From: Candidatus Dormiibacterota bacterium | GTDB taxonomy: Bacteria; Chloroflexota; Dormibacteria; UBA8260 | Assembly: GCA_955652545.1 (NCBI GenBank) | Contig: CATPCA010000091.1 | Location: 1-5,871 of the forward strand | DNA length: 5,871 nt | Direction of reading: 5' to 3' | In this document: positions 1-5,871 of the stretch, piece after piece | How the letters are laid out: each line of letters starts with the position of its first letter | Position numbering within the stretch: position 1 is the first letter of the stretch | The notes under the pieces: model-generated | Told to the model about the DNA's origin: nothing | Seen by the model: the letters and a program-made list of their open reading frames with translations, nothing else | Database searches by the model: none | Translations under genes and position numbers: made by a program

Positions 1-1
1 C

Positions 2-1054
2 GACGGCATGCAAGTACAGCTCGACGCCCGCGAACTGGATGACCCAACCGCCGCGCCCTCTGCGGTGCAGAGCCTGCGCAGCGACGGAGTTTCTGTCGTC
101 ATCGGCACCTACTCATCGGCCCTGTCGGTGCCTGCCAGCGCGGCCGCCGCGGCGGCCGGGCTCACCTACTGGGAGGCGGGCGCCGTTGCCGACAGGGTCA
201 CCGGGCGCGCCCTGCCGAACATCTTCCGGGTGGGCGCGAGTGGAGCCAACCTCGGCGCCAACTCGGCGACGTTCGCTGCGACGGTGATCGCACCGAGGCT
301 GGGGTTGAGGGCGCCCGCCACGCGCGTCTCGGTCCTGCTCGAGGACGACGACTACGGGCATTCCGTCGGTGACAGCGCCGCAGCGCAGGCCCGCGCCCGG
401 GGGATGAACGTGGTGTCATACACGACGTACGACGCGCACCGGCCTGACTTTTCCAGCGTGCTCGCGGCGGTGGCCGCCGCCCGGCCCGACGTGCTCATCC
501 TCGCCTCGTACATCCCTGACGGCGTTGCCTTCCGGCGCGCCATGCTCGCCGCGCACCTGCACGTCGGTGCGCTGATCGGCTCGACGATGGCCGAGTGCGG
601 TCCCGACTTCGGGCTGGAGCTCGGGTCGGCGGCGATCGGTGTCTTCGCGTCGGACCGACCCACGCAGGGCTTCAACCCCGCGGTTCTCACGCCTGACGCT
701 CGGGCCACCCACGAGCAGTTCTCGCGTGCCTGGAGGCACACCACCGGCACCGCACCCACCGAGGAAGGGCTGGCCGGATTCACCGCCGCGTGGGCGCTCT
801 TCCATGACGTCCTCCCCCACGCGACCCACCTCGACGCGGGGTCGATCGCGGTCGCCGCCCGCGGCCTCGACATCCCGCGCGGCGGCCTGCCCAACGGCGC
901 CGGCATCCAGTTCTCCACCGATCCGGCCATGCTTGGCCAGAACACGAGAGCTGCGGCCGTCATCTGGCAGTGGCAGGCCGTGCGCCACAGCGTGACCGTG
1001 TGGCCGCCGGTGGACGCCACGGGCGCTCCCCAGCTGATCCCGCTCCCGGCGTGA
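2..1054 (+). CDS. ABC-type substrate-binding protein, LivK/Peripla_BP_6 family (5'-truncated)
   Basis: This is an extracytoplasmic solute-binding protein of the branched-chain amino acid (Leu/Ile/Val-binding, type I periplasmic-binding) fold. Counting from the in-frame ATG at base 8, family landmarks appear in order: VVIGTYSS (about residues 30-37, end of the first Rossmann-like core), FRVGAS (73-78), LLEDDDYGHSVGDS (110-123, the usual 'vl.ddd.yG' strand), DFSSVLAAV (147-155) and PDVLILASY (160-168). The reading frame is open to the window edge. The signal peptide and first strand expected in this family are missing, so the true start lies upstream and the ATG at base 8 is internal. Family members bind amino acids, amides or related small molecules; the ligand cannot be told from sequence. 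The next gene starts inside its stop codon (GTGA). No permease or ATPase gene is visible, so a role in sensing rather than uptake is possible. Family assignment is firm; substrate is unknown. Confidence 0.87.
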   Translation, partial: DGMQVQLDARELDDPTAAPSAVQSLRSDGVSVVIGTYSSALSVPASAAAAAAGLTYWEAGAVADRVTGRALPNIFRVGASGANLGANSATFAATVIAPRLGLRAPATRVSVLLEDDDYGHSVGDSAAAQARARGMNVVSYTTYDAHRPDFSSVLAAVAAARPDVLILASYIPDGVAFRRAMLAAHLHVGALIGSTMAECGPDFGLELGSAAIGVFASDRPTQGFNPAVLTPDARATHEQFSRAWRHTTGTAPTEEGLAGFTAAWALFHDVLPHATHLDAGSIAVAARGLDIPRGGLPNGAGIQFSTDPAMLGQNTRAAAVIWQWQAVRHSVTVWPPVDATGAPQLIPLPA

Positions 1055-1764
1055 CATCCGGGCGCCCCGCCAAGCGCCGGGCCGCCCTCGCCGTCGCCGC
1101 CCTGTCACTGGTGGCGCTTGCCGCTGTACGCGCCGGCGGCGGCGGACCACCCCTGTACGACGGCATCTGCCTGCCCCCGCACTACCTGGTGCTCGGCGGC
1201 AACCCCCCAGCGCCGTCTCAGGTGAAAACCTTCTCCGCAGCGGACATCGCCAGCACCTTCGAGCTCGCCGACAACGACTCGAGCCCGCAGGCGCAGATCA
1301 TCGTCGGCCCGGGCAGCCTCGCCGCGCCGCCGGGCGCCTCCACGGCGACAGTGTCGATAACGCCGACCGAGCCACCGGCGATCACACCGCCGAACGGGAC
1401 CATCGAGGGCAACGTGTACTCCTTCGAGGTCCAGTCGGGTGGCCACCCCCTCGCCCTGGCCGCGGGTCACCCCGCGACCGTCGTGCTCGAGGCCACCTCA
1501 TCGGGTGGCTCACAACCCACCGTGGAGCACTTCGACGGCACCCATTGGACGGCGCTGAAGACGTTCACCGCAGGGTGTGGCACCACCTTCGAAGCGGCGT
1601 CGCCGTCGCTGGGGATCTTTGCCCTCGTCGTCCAGGGGTCGACGGGCTCGCCCACCTCGCCCGGCTCCGGAGGGCCACCGGTGGCGCTGCTCGTGGTGGC
1701 TGTGGTCATCGTCGCGCTCGCGCTGGCGATCGGGGGAACACGTCTCAGCCGTCGGCGCCGCTGA
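1051..1764 (+). CDS. Secreted membrane-anchored beta-rich protein, function unknown
   Basis: I do not recognise a named family. The GTG at 1051 is the preferred start: it overlaps the upstream stop in a GTGA junction and is followed at once by a signal sequence (KRR at 8-10, hydrophobic stretch about 11-26, possible cleavage after VRA at 28). An in-frame ATG at 970 would put 27 extra polar residues before the signal. The 237-residue product has a Cys at 40, a beta-rich domain at about 84-196, a Gly/Ser/Thr/Pro linker at about 196-210, one transmembrane helix at about 211-229 and a short basic tail ending RRRR. This predicts an extracellular domain with a cytoplasmic stop-transfer tail. The domain pattern (initial G-x-L with Pro-rich turns, a central YSFEV strand, FDGTHWTAL, then LGIFALVV) resembles ZU5/GAIN-like bacterial beta-sandwiches; that is a weak resemblance. 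Cys40 and Cys176 are the only cysteines and could form a disulfide. No clear Shine-Dalgarno is seen, so translation is probably coupled to the binding-protein gene. Confidence 0.78.
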   Translation: MTSGRPAKRRAALAVAALSLVALAAVRAGGGGPPLYDGICLPPHYLVLGGNPPAPSQVKTFSAADIASTFELADNDSSPQAQIIVGPGSLAAPPGASTATVSITPTEPPAITPPNGTIEGNVYSFEVQSGGHPLALAAGHPATVVLEATSSGGSQPTVEHFDGTHWTALKTFTAGCGTTFEAASPSLGIFALVVQGSTGSPTSPGSGGPPVALLVVAVVIVALALAIGGTRLSRRRR

Positions 1765-1778
1765 CCCGCGGTCAGCGG
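1758..1778. terminator. Candidate bidirectional terminator palindrome over both stop codons
   Basis: The sequence is a perfect inverted repeat with 9-base arms (CCGCTGACC and GGTCAGCGG) and a 3-base loop CGC. It lies exactly where the plus-strand membrane-protein gene and the minus-strand dnaE2 meet. The TGA stop of one gene is in the left arm and the TGA stop of the other is in the right arm. No T-run follows on either strand, so if it terminates transcription it belongs to the U-tract-less type common in GC-rich bacteria. The structure is seen directly; the terminator role is inferred. Confidence 0.6.
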
Positions 1779-4700
1779 AAGTCGTGTGACGGTGGCGCGG
1801 CCATCCTGGTGCGCGCGTCGCTGGGCAGTGGGACGCCGTCGCCATCCAGTGCCACCACCGTCTCCACCACGACGTTGACCCGTCCGCGCTCGTTCTGCAG
1901 CCGGCCCTCGACCATCAGCAGGGGGTTGTGGTTGGCAATCCGCCGGGTGCGGATCACCACCGCGGGACGGAAGATGAGGTCGAGGTGCGCCTCCTCGTCG
2001 GCGAGTGTGAAAAACCGGAACCCGCTGGCCGACGCGGGTGCCTGTCGGGCGATCACCAACCCGGCGACACGGACACGGCTCCCGTCGGGGAGGTCGCGAA
2101 TGGTGGCGAGCGGGCGACATCCCAGCGATGCGAGCTGGGCACGGATGAAGGAGAGCAGGTGCGCGCCCGTGCTCACCTCGCTGAGCGCGTACTCGGTGAG
2201 AACCCTGGTTCGCTCATCCATCTCCGGCAGCGGCGGCGACAGGGCGGGCGCTTCGAGCAACGACGGCAGCGGGTCGGCCTCGACGCGGCGCACCGCAGGG
2301 GCGAGATCCCCCCGGCGATTGCCGGCGAGCGCGCCGCGTCCTCGCGGAGGCCTGCGCCCGGCGACGGTGCGGTCGACGGGCGGCGGCACGGCACGGCGTG
2401 CGGCAGTGCGGGGAGGCAGGCTCTCCTCCACCTGCTTCAGCTCCCAGAGCAGCTCGCGGCGGTGACGCCCCGGCTCGGTTCCGTCGAACGCACCTGCGAG
2501 CACGAGGTTCTCCATTGCGCGCCGCGGCAGCAGCGTGTGCCGCCAGAAGGCGCGCAGCGAGGTCGCCCCGGCGAGGGTCGCATCCTCGCACGCGGTGCGC
2601 GCCATGGGCCCGAGCGCCTTCATGTAGTTGAAGCCCAGCCGCACCGCTCCGGCCTCGATGGTGCAGCGGGCGCGGCTGCGCGCCACGTCGACGGGGAGGA
2701 AGCCGACCCCGTGGCGCTTGGCGTCCTCGACCAGCACTGAAGGGTGATAGAAGCCCATCGGCTGCGCGTTGAGCAGGGCGCAGACGTACTCCGCGGGATG
2801 GTACAGCCGCAGCCACGCCGTCTCATACGCGGTGCGTGCGAAGGCTGCGGCATGGCTCTTGCAGAAACCGAACTGGGCGAAGCCGGCCGCGCCCCTGAAG
2901 ATCTGCTCGGCAACCTCGACCGGCACATTGCTGGCCTGTTGGCAGCGGCTCACGAACTCGTCGCGCAGCTCGTCCATCTCGATGCGCGAGCGGTGCCGGT
3001 TCATCGCCCGACGGAAGCGATCTGCCTGGCCGGCGGTGTAGCCCGCCACCTCCATGACAATCCGCAGGATCTGTTCCTGGTAGAGGATCACGCCCATTGT
3101 TTCAGACAGGATTGGCTCCAACGATGGGTGCGCGTAGGTGACCGGCTCGAGACCCTGACGGCGGCGCAGGTAGGGATTGACGGCGTCGCCCTGGATGGGA
3201 CCGGGGCGGATGATCGCCACCTGCACGATGAGGTCGTTGAACTCGCGGGGCTGCGACTGCCACAGCGACTGCTGCTGGGCACGCGACTCGATCTGGAAGA
3301 GGCCGATGGTGTCGACCTTCTGGATGCTCGCGTAGACGGCGGGATCGTCGAGTGGCAGGGAGTCGAGGTCGGGGCGTGTCCCACCGCCCTGCTCGATGAG
3401 GTCGAGGCATTCGGCGACCGCCGAGAGGGTGCGCAAGCCGAGCAGGTCCATCTTGATGAGGCCGAGATCCTCGACGTCGTCCTTGTTGAACTGCACCACC
3501 ACGCGACCGGGCATGGTGGCGTGCTCCACCGGGGCGACGTCGACGAGCGGCTCGCCGGTGACCAGCATGCCGCCGACATGGATGCCGAGGTGCCGCGGTG
3601 TGCCCTCGATGGCGTAGAGAATCTCTTTGAACTGCTTCCACGGCAAAGACGAGGGGGGAACAGGTCCCCCCCTCGCGCACCCCCCAGCCGGCGGTGTCGG
3701 CTCCGGCGACATGAAGTCGCCTGCGCCGACGGTTGGAAGGTCGACACCTGCAGTTTCGAGCGCGGACGCGACGTCGAGCATGTACCAACCGTCGACGCCT
3801 TTGGCCAGTTTGTCGATGAGCGGCTCAGGAAAGCCCATCGCCGCCCCCACCTGCCGTATCGCCATACGCGGCCGGAAGGTGACGACGTTGGCCACCATGC
3901 CGGTGCGTTCCGCGCCGTACTTGTCGTAGACGTACTGGAGCACCTCCTCGCGGTGGTCGGTGGAGAAGTCGATGTCGATGTCGGGTGTGCCCTGGTGGTC
4001 CTCGTGCAGGAAGCGCTCGAAGAGAAGGTCGTGGGCAACCGGGTCGACACGGGTGATGTCGAGCAGGTAGGCGACGATGCTGTCGGCGGCGCTTCCCCTC
4101 CCCTGTCCGGGGATGTGATGCTCGCGCGCGAACCGCATGATGTCCCAGGTGATCAGGAAGAACTCCGCGAGGTTGGTCTTCTCGATCACCTCGAGCTCGC
4201 GCTGCAGCCGTGCGGCCACCGCGCGCGTCATCGGCCGGTACCTTCGCTGCACCGCCTCCTGGCAGAGACGATAGAGGACGGAGAACGGCGTTTCCCCGTC
4301 CGGCACGGGAAAACCGGGAAAGCGCGACTGGCTGAAGTCGAGTTCGACGTCGCACTGTGAGGCGATGTGGGCGGCCAGCGCGAAGGCCTCCGGGTGCTCC
4401 GGGAGCAGGGCACGCAGCTCCGCCTCGGAGCGAAGGTGGTGCTCGGCATTGGGCAGCAGCAGTCCGTGCGCCGCGGCCGCATCGAGGGTGGTTCGATGTC
4501 GGATGGCGGTGAGCACGTCGAGCAGAGCCTTATCGTCATGATTGGCATGAACTGGCATCCCGCTGGCGACGAGCGGCAGGCCGGTGCGCCGGCCGAGCAG
4601 GGCTGTCTCCGCGGCCAGCCAGGAGTCGCCGGGATGGCGGTGATGGGTGAGCAGGAGGGCGACGCGGTCGCGACCGAAGAGGTCGCGCAGCTGCTCGGCT

Positions 4701-5308
4701 CGCCGGCTGGCACCGCGCCGGTCGCCGCGCACCAGGGCCGTGGCGATGGCGCTCTCAGCGCCGCCGGCGAGGACGGTGCAGCCGTCGAGGTCGGCGGGGT
4801 CGACGGTGGCCGGCTCACCCTGCGCGAGGTGGGTGGTCGAGGGCAGCCCGGGCCAGCCCTGGGGGAAGGGACCCGCGGTGGGACGGATCGCCACAGCCCG
4901 CTCCGGCGCCGCCACGGTGGGGCGACGGCGGCTCGGCGGCGGGACCGGACCGGGATCGCCGCCGGCCGACCGATCGAGCCCGGCCAGCCGCAGCCGCGGC
5001 TGTCCCTTGATACCGGCGAGCTGGGCTGCACTGATCGCCCGGGCGAGCTGGCGGTAGCCGCCGCGATGGCGGGCGAGCAGGCGCAGGCGATCACCGCCGT
5101 CGAGGTCGAGGTCGACGCCGATGACGGCGTGGATCCCGGCGGCGCGCGCCGCCTCCATGAAGCCGACCGCTCCGTACAGGCCGTTGCGATCGCAGAGCCC
5201 GAGCGCCTCGATGCCGAGCGTCGCGGCGCTCGCCACCAGGGCGCGCGGCGACGCCGAACCTTCGAGGAAGGAGTAGTGGGAACGAGCGGCGAGCTCCGCG
5301 AAGGCCAT
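1772..5308 (-). CDS. dnaE2: Error-prone DNA polymerase III alpha subunit DnaE2/ImuC
   Basis: C-family DNA polymerase that extends DNA past lesions during SOS mutagenesis, working with ImuB and the beta clamp. The 1178-residue product has a PHP domain (about 1-275, opening AELAARSHYSFLEGSAS), then the polymerase palm and fingers: HIPGQGRGSAADS (398-410), PDIDID (442-447) and LIKMDLLGL (617-625). By alignment from memory with E. coli DnaE, the catalytic aspartates are D443, D445 and D621. Further conserved blocks are TPRHLGIHVGGM (570-581), VDTIGLFQIESRAQ (665-678), IIRPGPIQGDAVNPYLRRR (699-717), GFAQFGFCKSHAAAFA (809-824) and LLNAQPMGFY (845-854). A helix-hairpin-helix region lies near 912-942 and an OB-fold at about 1078-1155. 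It ends SHDFR, as is typical of DnaE2 rather than DnaE1. The ATG start fits the family N-terminus, though no good Shine-Dalgarno is seen. Oddities: it is longer than the roughly 1030-1100 residues usual for DnaE2, with low-complexity insertions at about 112-170, 531-556 and 962-1030, and the PHP metal-binding histidines are absent. Reading frame is intact. Confidence 0.96.
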   Translation of the reverse strand: MAFAELAARSHYSFLEGSASPRALVASAATLGIEALGLCDRNGLYGAVGFMEAARAAGIHAVIGVDLDLDGGDRLRLLARHRGGYRQLARAISAAQLAGIKGQPRLRLAGLDRSAGGDPGPVPPPSRRRPTVAAPERAVAIRPTAGPFPQGWPGLPSTTHLAQGEPATVDPADLDGCTVLAGGAESAIATALVRGDRRGASRRAEQLRDLFGRDRVALLLTHHRHPGDSWLAAETALLGRRTGLPLVASGMPVHANHDDKALLDVLTAIRHRTTLDAAAAHGLLLPNAEHHLRSEAELRALLPEHPEAFALAAHIASQCDVELDFSQSRFPGFPVPDGETPFSVLYRLCQEAVQRRYRPMTRAVAARLQRELEVIEKTNLAEFFLITWDIMRFAREHHIPGQGRGSAADSIVAYLLDITRVDPVAHDLLFERFLHEDHQGTPDIDIDFSTDHREEVLQYVYDKYGAERTGMVANVVTFRPRMAIRQVGAAMGFPEPLIDKLAKGVDGWYMLDVASALETAGVDLPTVGAGDFMSPEPTPPAGGCARGGPVPPSSLPWKQFKEILYAIEGTPRHLGIHVGGMLVTGEPLVDVAPVEHATMPGRVVVQFNKDDVEDLGLIKMDLLGLRTLSAVAECLDLIEQGGGTRPDLDSLPLDDPAVYASIQKVDTIGLFQIESRAQQQSLWQSQPREFNDLIVQVAIIRPGPIQGDAVNPYLRRRQGLEPVTYAHPSLEPILSETMGVILYQEQILRIVMEVAGYTAGQADRFRRAMNRHRSRIEMDELRDEFVSRCQQASNVPVEVAEQIFRGAAGFAQFGFCKSHAAAFARTAYETAWLRLYHPAEYVCALLNAQPMGFYHPSVLVEDAKRHGVGFLPVDVARSRARCTIEAGAVRLGFNYMKALGPMARTACEDATLAGATSLRAFWRHTLLPRRAMENLVLAGAFDGTEPGRHRRELLWELKQVEESLPPRTAARRAVPPPVDRTVAGRRPPRGRGALAGNRRGDLAPAVRRVEADPLPSLLEAPALSPPLPEMDERTRVLTEYALSEVSTGAHLLSFIRAQLASLGCRPLATIRDLPDGSRVRVAGLVIARQAPASASGFRFFTLADEEAHLDLIFRPAVVIRTRRIANHNPLLMVEGRLQNERGRVNVVVETVVALDGDGVPLPSDARTRMAAPPSHDFR
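3650..3675. repeat. G/C-run inverted repeat inside dnaE2
   Basis: A perfect 9-base inverted repeat (CGAGGGGGG at 3650-3658, CCCCCCTCG at 3667-3675) with an 8-base loop AACAGGTC. It lies in the reading frame of dnaE2 and encodes about residues 545-553 (core GGPVPPSS), within a stretch that looks inserted between conserved polymerase blocks. A second hairpin lies 20 bases away. The two may together be a small palindromic element that entered the gene in frame, but only this copy is visible in the window. Confidence 0.6.
3696..3730. repeat. Interrupted inverted repeat inside dnaE2
   Basis: Arms of 15 bases at 3696-3710 and 3716-3730 pair as GTCGGC/GCCGAC and GGCGAC/GTCGCC, separated by a 3-base internal mismatch and closed by a 5-base loop ATGAA. 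It abuts the G/C-run hairpin at 3650-3675. In the dnaE2 mRNA it would form first. It encodes roughly residues 527-538, the junction from conserved sequence into the insertion. Confidence 0.5.
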
Positions 5309-5361
5309 TGACGGCTACTACTTTTCTGTGTAACTATACGGATGTGTGGTGGTCAACCCTG
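5309..5361 (-). promoter_or_regulatory. Candidate dnaE2 promoter/SOS operator
   Basis: The bases just upstream of dnaE2 form an AT-rich island in otherwise very GC-rich DNA. Read on the minus strand, TATAGT (5338-5333) is a good -10 hexamer about 25 bases before the ATG. TTGACC lies 12 bases upstream of it, which is too close for a standard -35 but similar to the short-spaced RecA-independent damage promoters of mycobacteria (TTGTCRGTG-N8-TAnnnT), with imperfect bases. Overlapping the -10 is CCGT-N8-ACAG (5341-5326), one base off the CTGT-N8-ACAG LexA dyad of gammaproteobacteria. Both readings are weak matches; that some regulatory site lies here is more secure than its type. Confidence 0.4.
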
Positions 5362-5383
5362 GCAGCCGCCACGCACAGCCGGA

Positions 5384-5423
5384 CCGGCCTCCGTCCGCCC
5401 CTACCGGGCGGAGGCACGGCCGG
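5384..5423 (-). terminator. GC-rich stem-loop after the DUF6504-like gene
   Basis: Starting a few bases past the stop of the DUF6504-like gene, 7-base arms GCCTCCG (5387-5393) and CGGAGGC (5409-5415) pair; the stem can extend inward after one mismatch. An alternative pairing uses TCCGCCC (5394-5400) with GGGCGGA (5406-5412), and CCGGCC/GGCCGG copies flank both. No T-run follows on the minus strand. It could be a terminator or attenuator between the upstream genes and dnaE2, or a processing stem-loop. Structure is seen; function is inferred. Confidence 0.35.
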
Positions 5424-5426
5424 TGC

Positions 5427-5678
5427 TCAGTCATAGCGGCGCGACCAGGACCAGCCGCCGTCCTCGCCGAGGTCGTGGTACAGCTCGCAGCACTCACCGC
5501 CGGCGAGCAGGCAGCGGAGGTACTCACGGTGGACGGGGCGCCTCCACCAGTCTGTCTGCACCACCCAGCGAGTGACCACGCGCTCGACGCGACGCCAACC
5601 CGCGTCGGTGCGCAGCACCGTTGGTGTGGCGGGGTCGTCGCCCCGCACCTCGACGGTGCCATCGAGCAGCTCGGTCAC
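5427..5678 (-). CDS. Small DUF6504-like protein of the ImuB/DnaE2 locus
   Basis: An 83-residue protein whose pattern fits DUF6504, a small domain typically found beside, or fused to the end of, ImuB-type Y-family polymerases and next to dnaE2. The visible signature is a basic/hydrophobic core RRVERVVTRWVV (29-40), then WW at 44-45, the segment REYLRCLL (51-58), ELYHDL (65-70), and a terminal WSWSRRYD (76-83) like the 'W.l.r.YD' ending of the family. The start chosen is the GTG at 5678: it overlaps the stop of the upstream frame (GTGA) and is preceded by GGGAGG at 5692-5687 with 8 bases spacing. An upstream in-frame GTG at 5780 would overlap the previous gene by over 100 bases. The biochemical role of DUF6504 is not known; its position implies a part in the translesion complex. 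A Cys pair (63-64) and Cys56 are present, with no obvious metal site. Confidence 0.75.
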   Translation of the reverse strand: MTELLDGTVEVRGDDPATPTVLRTDAGWRRVERVVTRWVVQTDWWRRPVHREYLRCLLAGGECCELYHDLGEDGGWSWSRRYD

Positions 5679-5871
5679 ACGTTCACCCTCCCGGTACAGA
5701 CAGACAGCGCGGTCTGCGTCGACGGAGCCACCCGGGGATGACCGCGGCCCGGCTGCTTGGCTGTGGGAGGGCGCGCCCACGGCACCTTGCCCTTCTGCGC
5801 AGGCTGGGTCGACGGGCGGGCGGTCAGAGCGTCACCGCCGGTGGCGGCGGCGTGGCCGGTGGCCCGGCTCC
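5675..5871 (-). CDS. C-terminal tail of an upstream gene, probably imuB-like (partial)
   Basis: A minus-strand frame enters from the right edge (first full codon at 5869) and runs for 64 residues to a TGA at 5677-5675. Coding is supported by strongly GC-biased third codon positions and by the GTGA overlap and Shine-Dalgarno of the next gene. The visible part is rich in Ala, Pro, Thr, Gly and basic residues, contains KGKVPWARPPT, and looks like a disordered tail with no catalytic motif. The order X - DUF6504 - dnaE2 on one strand makes an ImuB-like Y-family polymerase the best guess for X, since that trio is common in high-GC bacteria. The assignment rests on context; the sequence shown is not diagnostic. 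Confidence 0.5.
   Translation of the reverse strand, partial: SRATGHAAATGGDALTARPSTQPAQKGKVPWARPPTAKQPGRGHPRVAPSTQTALSVCTGRVNV

Noticed and set aside
970..1050. ATG at 970 as the start of the membrane-protein gene
   Set aside because: It overlaps the upstream gene by 85 bases and adds a polar extension before a good signal peptide; the GTG at 1051 gives a 4-base overlap and a signal sequence at the N-terminus.
352..1150. Minus-strand open frames of 222 and 244 codons under the binding-protein gene
   Set aside because: The plus-strand frame shows clear family motifs throughout; these are shadows with no motifs of their own.
1545..2465. A 306-codon plus-strand open frame crossing the convergent junction
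   Set aside because: It would overlap the end of the membrane-protein gene in another frame and run antisense through dnaE2; its composition is Arg/Ser-rich shadow sequence.
2744..4360. A 538-codon open frame on the plus strand, opposite dnaE2
   Set aside because: It is fully antisense to conserved polymerase motifs, has no recognisable domain, and long antisense frames are expected in GC-rich genes with biased third positions.
4367..5311. A 314-codon plus-strand open frame opposite the 5' part of dnaE2
   Set aside because: It is antisense to the conserved PHP-domain coding sequence, has repetitive Gly/Glu/Arg composition and no family resemblance.
5346..5741. A 131-codon plus-strand open frame at the right end
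   Set aside because: It is antisense to the DUF6504-like gene and crosses the dnaE2 upstream region; no domain or ribosome binding site supports it.
5679..5780. GTG at 5780 as the start of the DUF6504-like gene
   Set aside because: It would add 34 residues translated from the wrong frame of the upstream gene's tail, while the GTG at 5678 has a strong Shine-Dalgarno and a GTGA overlap.
1..5871. CRISPR array, tRNA/rRNA genes, transposase or insertion sequence
   Set aside because: I found no regularly spaced direct repeats, no RNA-gene landmarks and no transposase motifs; the only repeats seen are the local hairpins listed.

Overview
The window is very GC-rich, uses GTG as well as ATG starts, and is tightly packed with short 4-base gene overlaps. 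This suggests a high-GC bacterium, actinobacterial or a related uncultured soil-type lineage (Chloroflexota/Dormibacterota-like). That placement is inferred from composition and gene content and is not proven.

Layout. Bases 2-1054 (+) hold the 3' part of a substrate-binding protein of the branched-chain amino acid/LivK type (Peripla_BP_6); its N-terminus lies outside the window. A GTGA overlap couples it to a second gene (1051-1764, +) for a secreted, C-terminally membrane-anchored beta-rich protein. No transporter permease or ATPase is in view, so this pair may be an extracytoplasmic binding or sensing module.

The rest is on the minus strand and reads right to left as a translesion (SOS-mutagenesis) locus. 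It contains the C-terminal tail of an upstream gene (5675-5871, probably an ImuB-like Y-family polymerase homologue), a small DUF6504-like gene (5427-5678) joined to it by a GTGA overlap with a strong Shine-Dalgarno, and a complete dnaE2/imuC error-prone DNA polymerase III alpha subunit (1772-5308). A 118-base gap before dnaE2 holds a GC-rich stem-loop and an AT-rich island that resembles a damage-inducible promoter/operator. In such loci ImuB acts as the clamp-binding adaptor and DnaE2 as the polymerase that copies past lesions.

The plus-strand pair and dnaE2 converge with only 7 bases between their stop codons. A perfect 9-bp-arm palindrome spans both stops and looks like a bidirectional terminator. 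The DnaE2 protein is longer than usual: it carries three low-complexity Pro/Arg/Gly-rich insertions, one of which is encoded by two adjacent DNA hairpins, and its PHP domain has lost its usual metal-ligand histidines. Every stretch over 300 bases is occupied by a gene.
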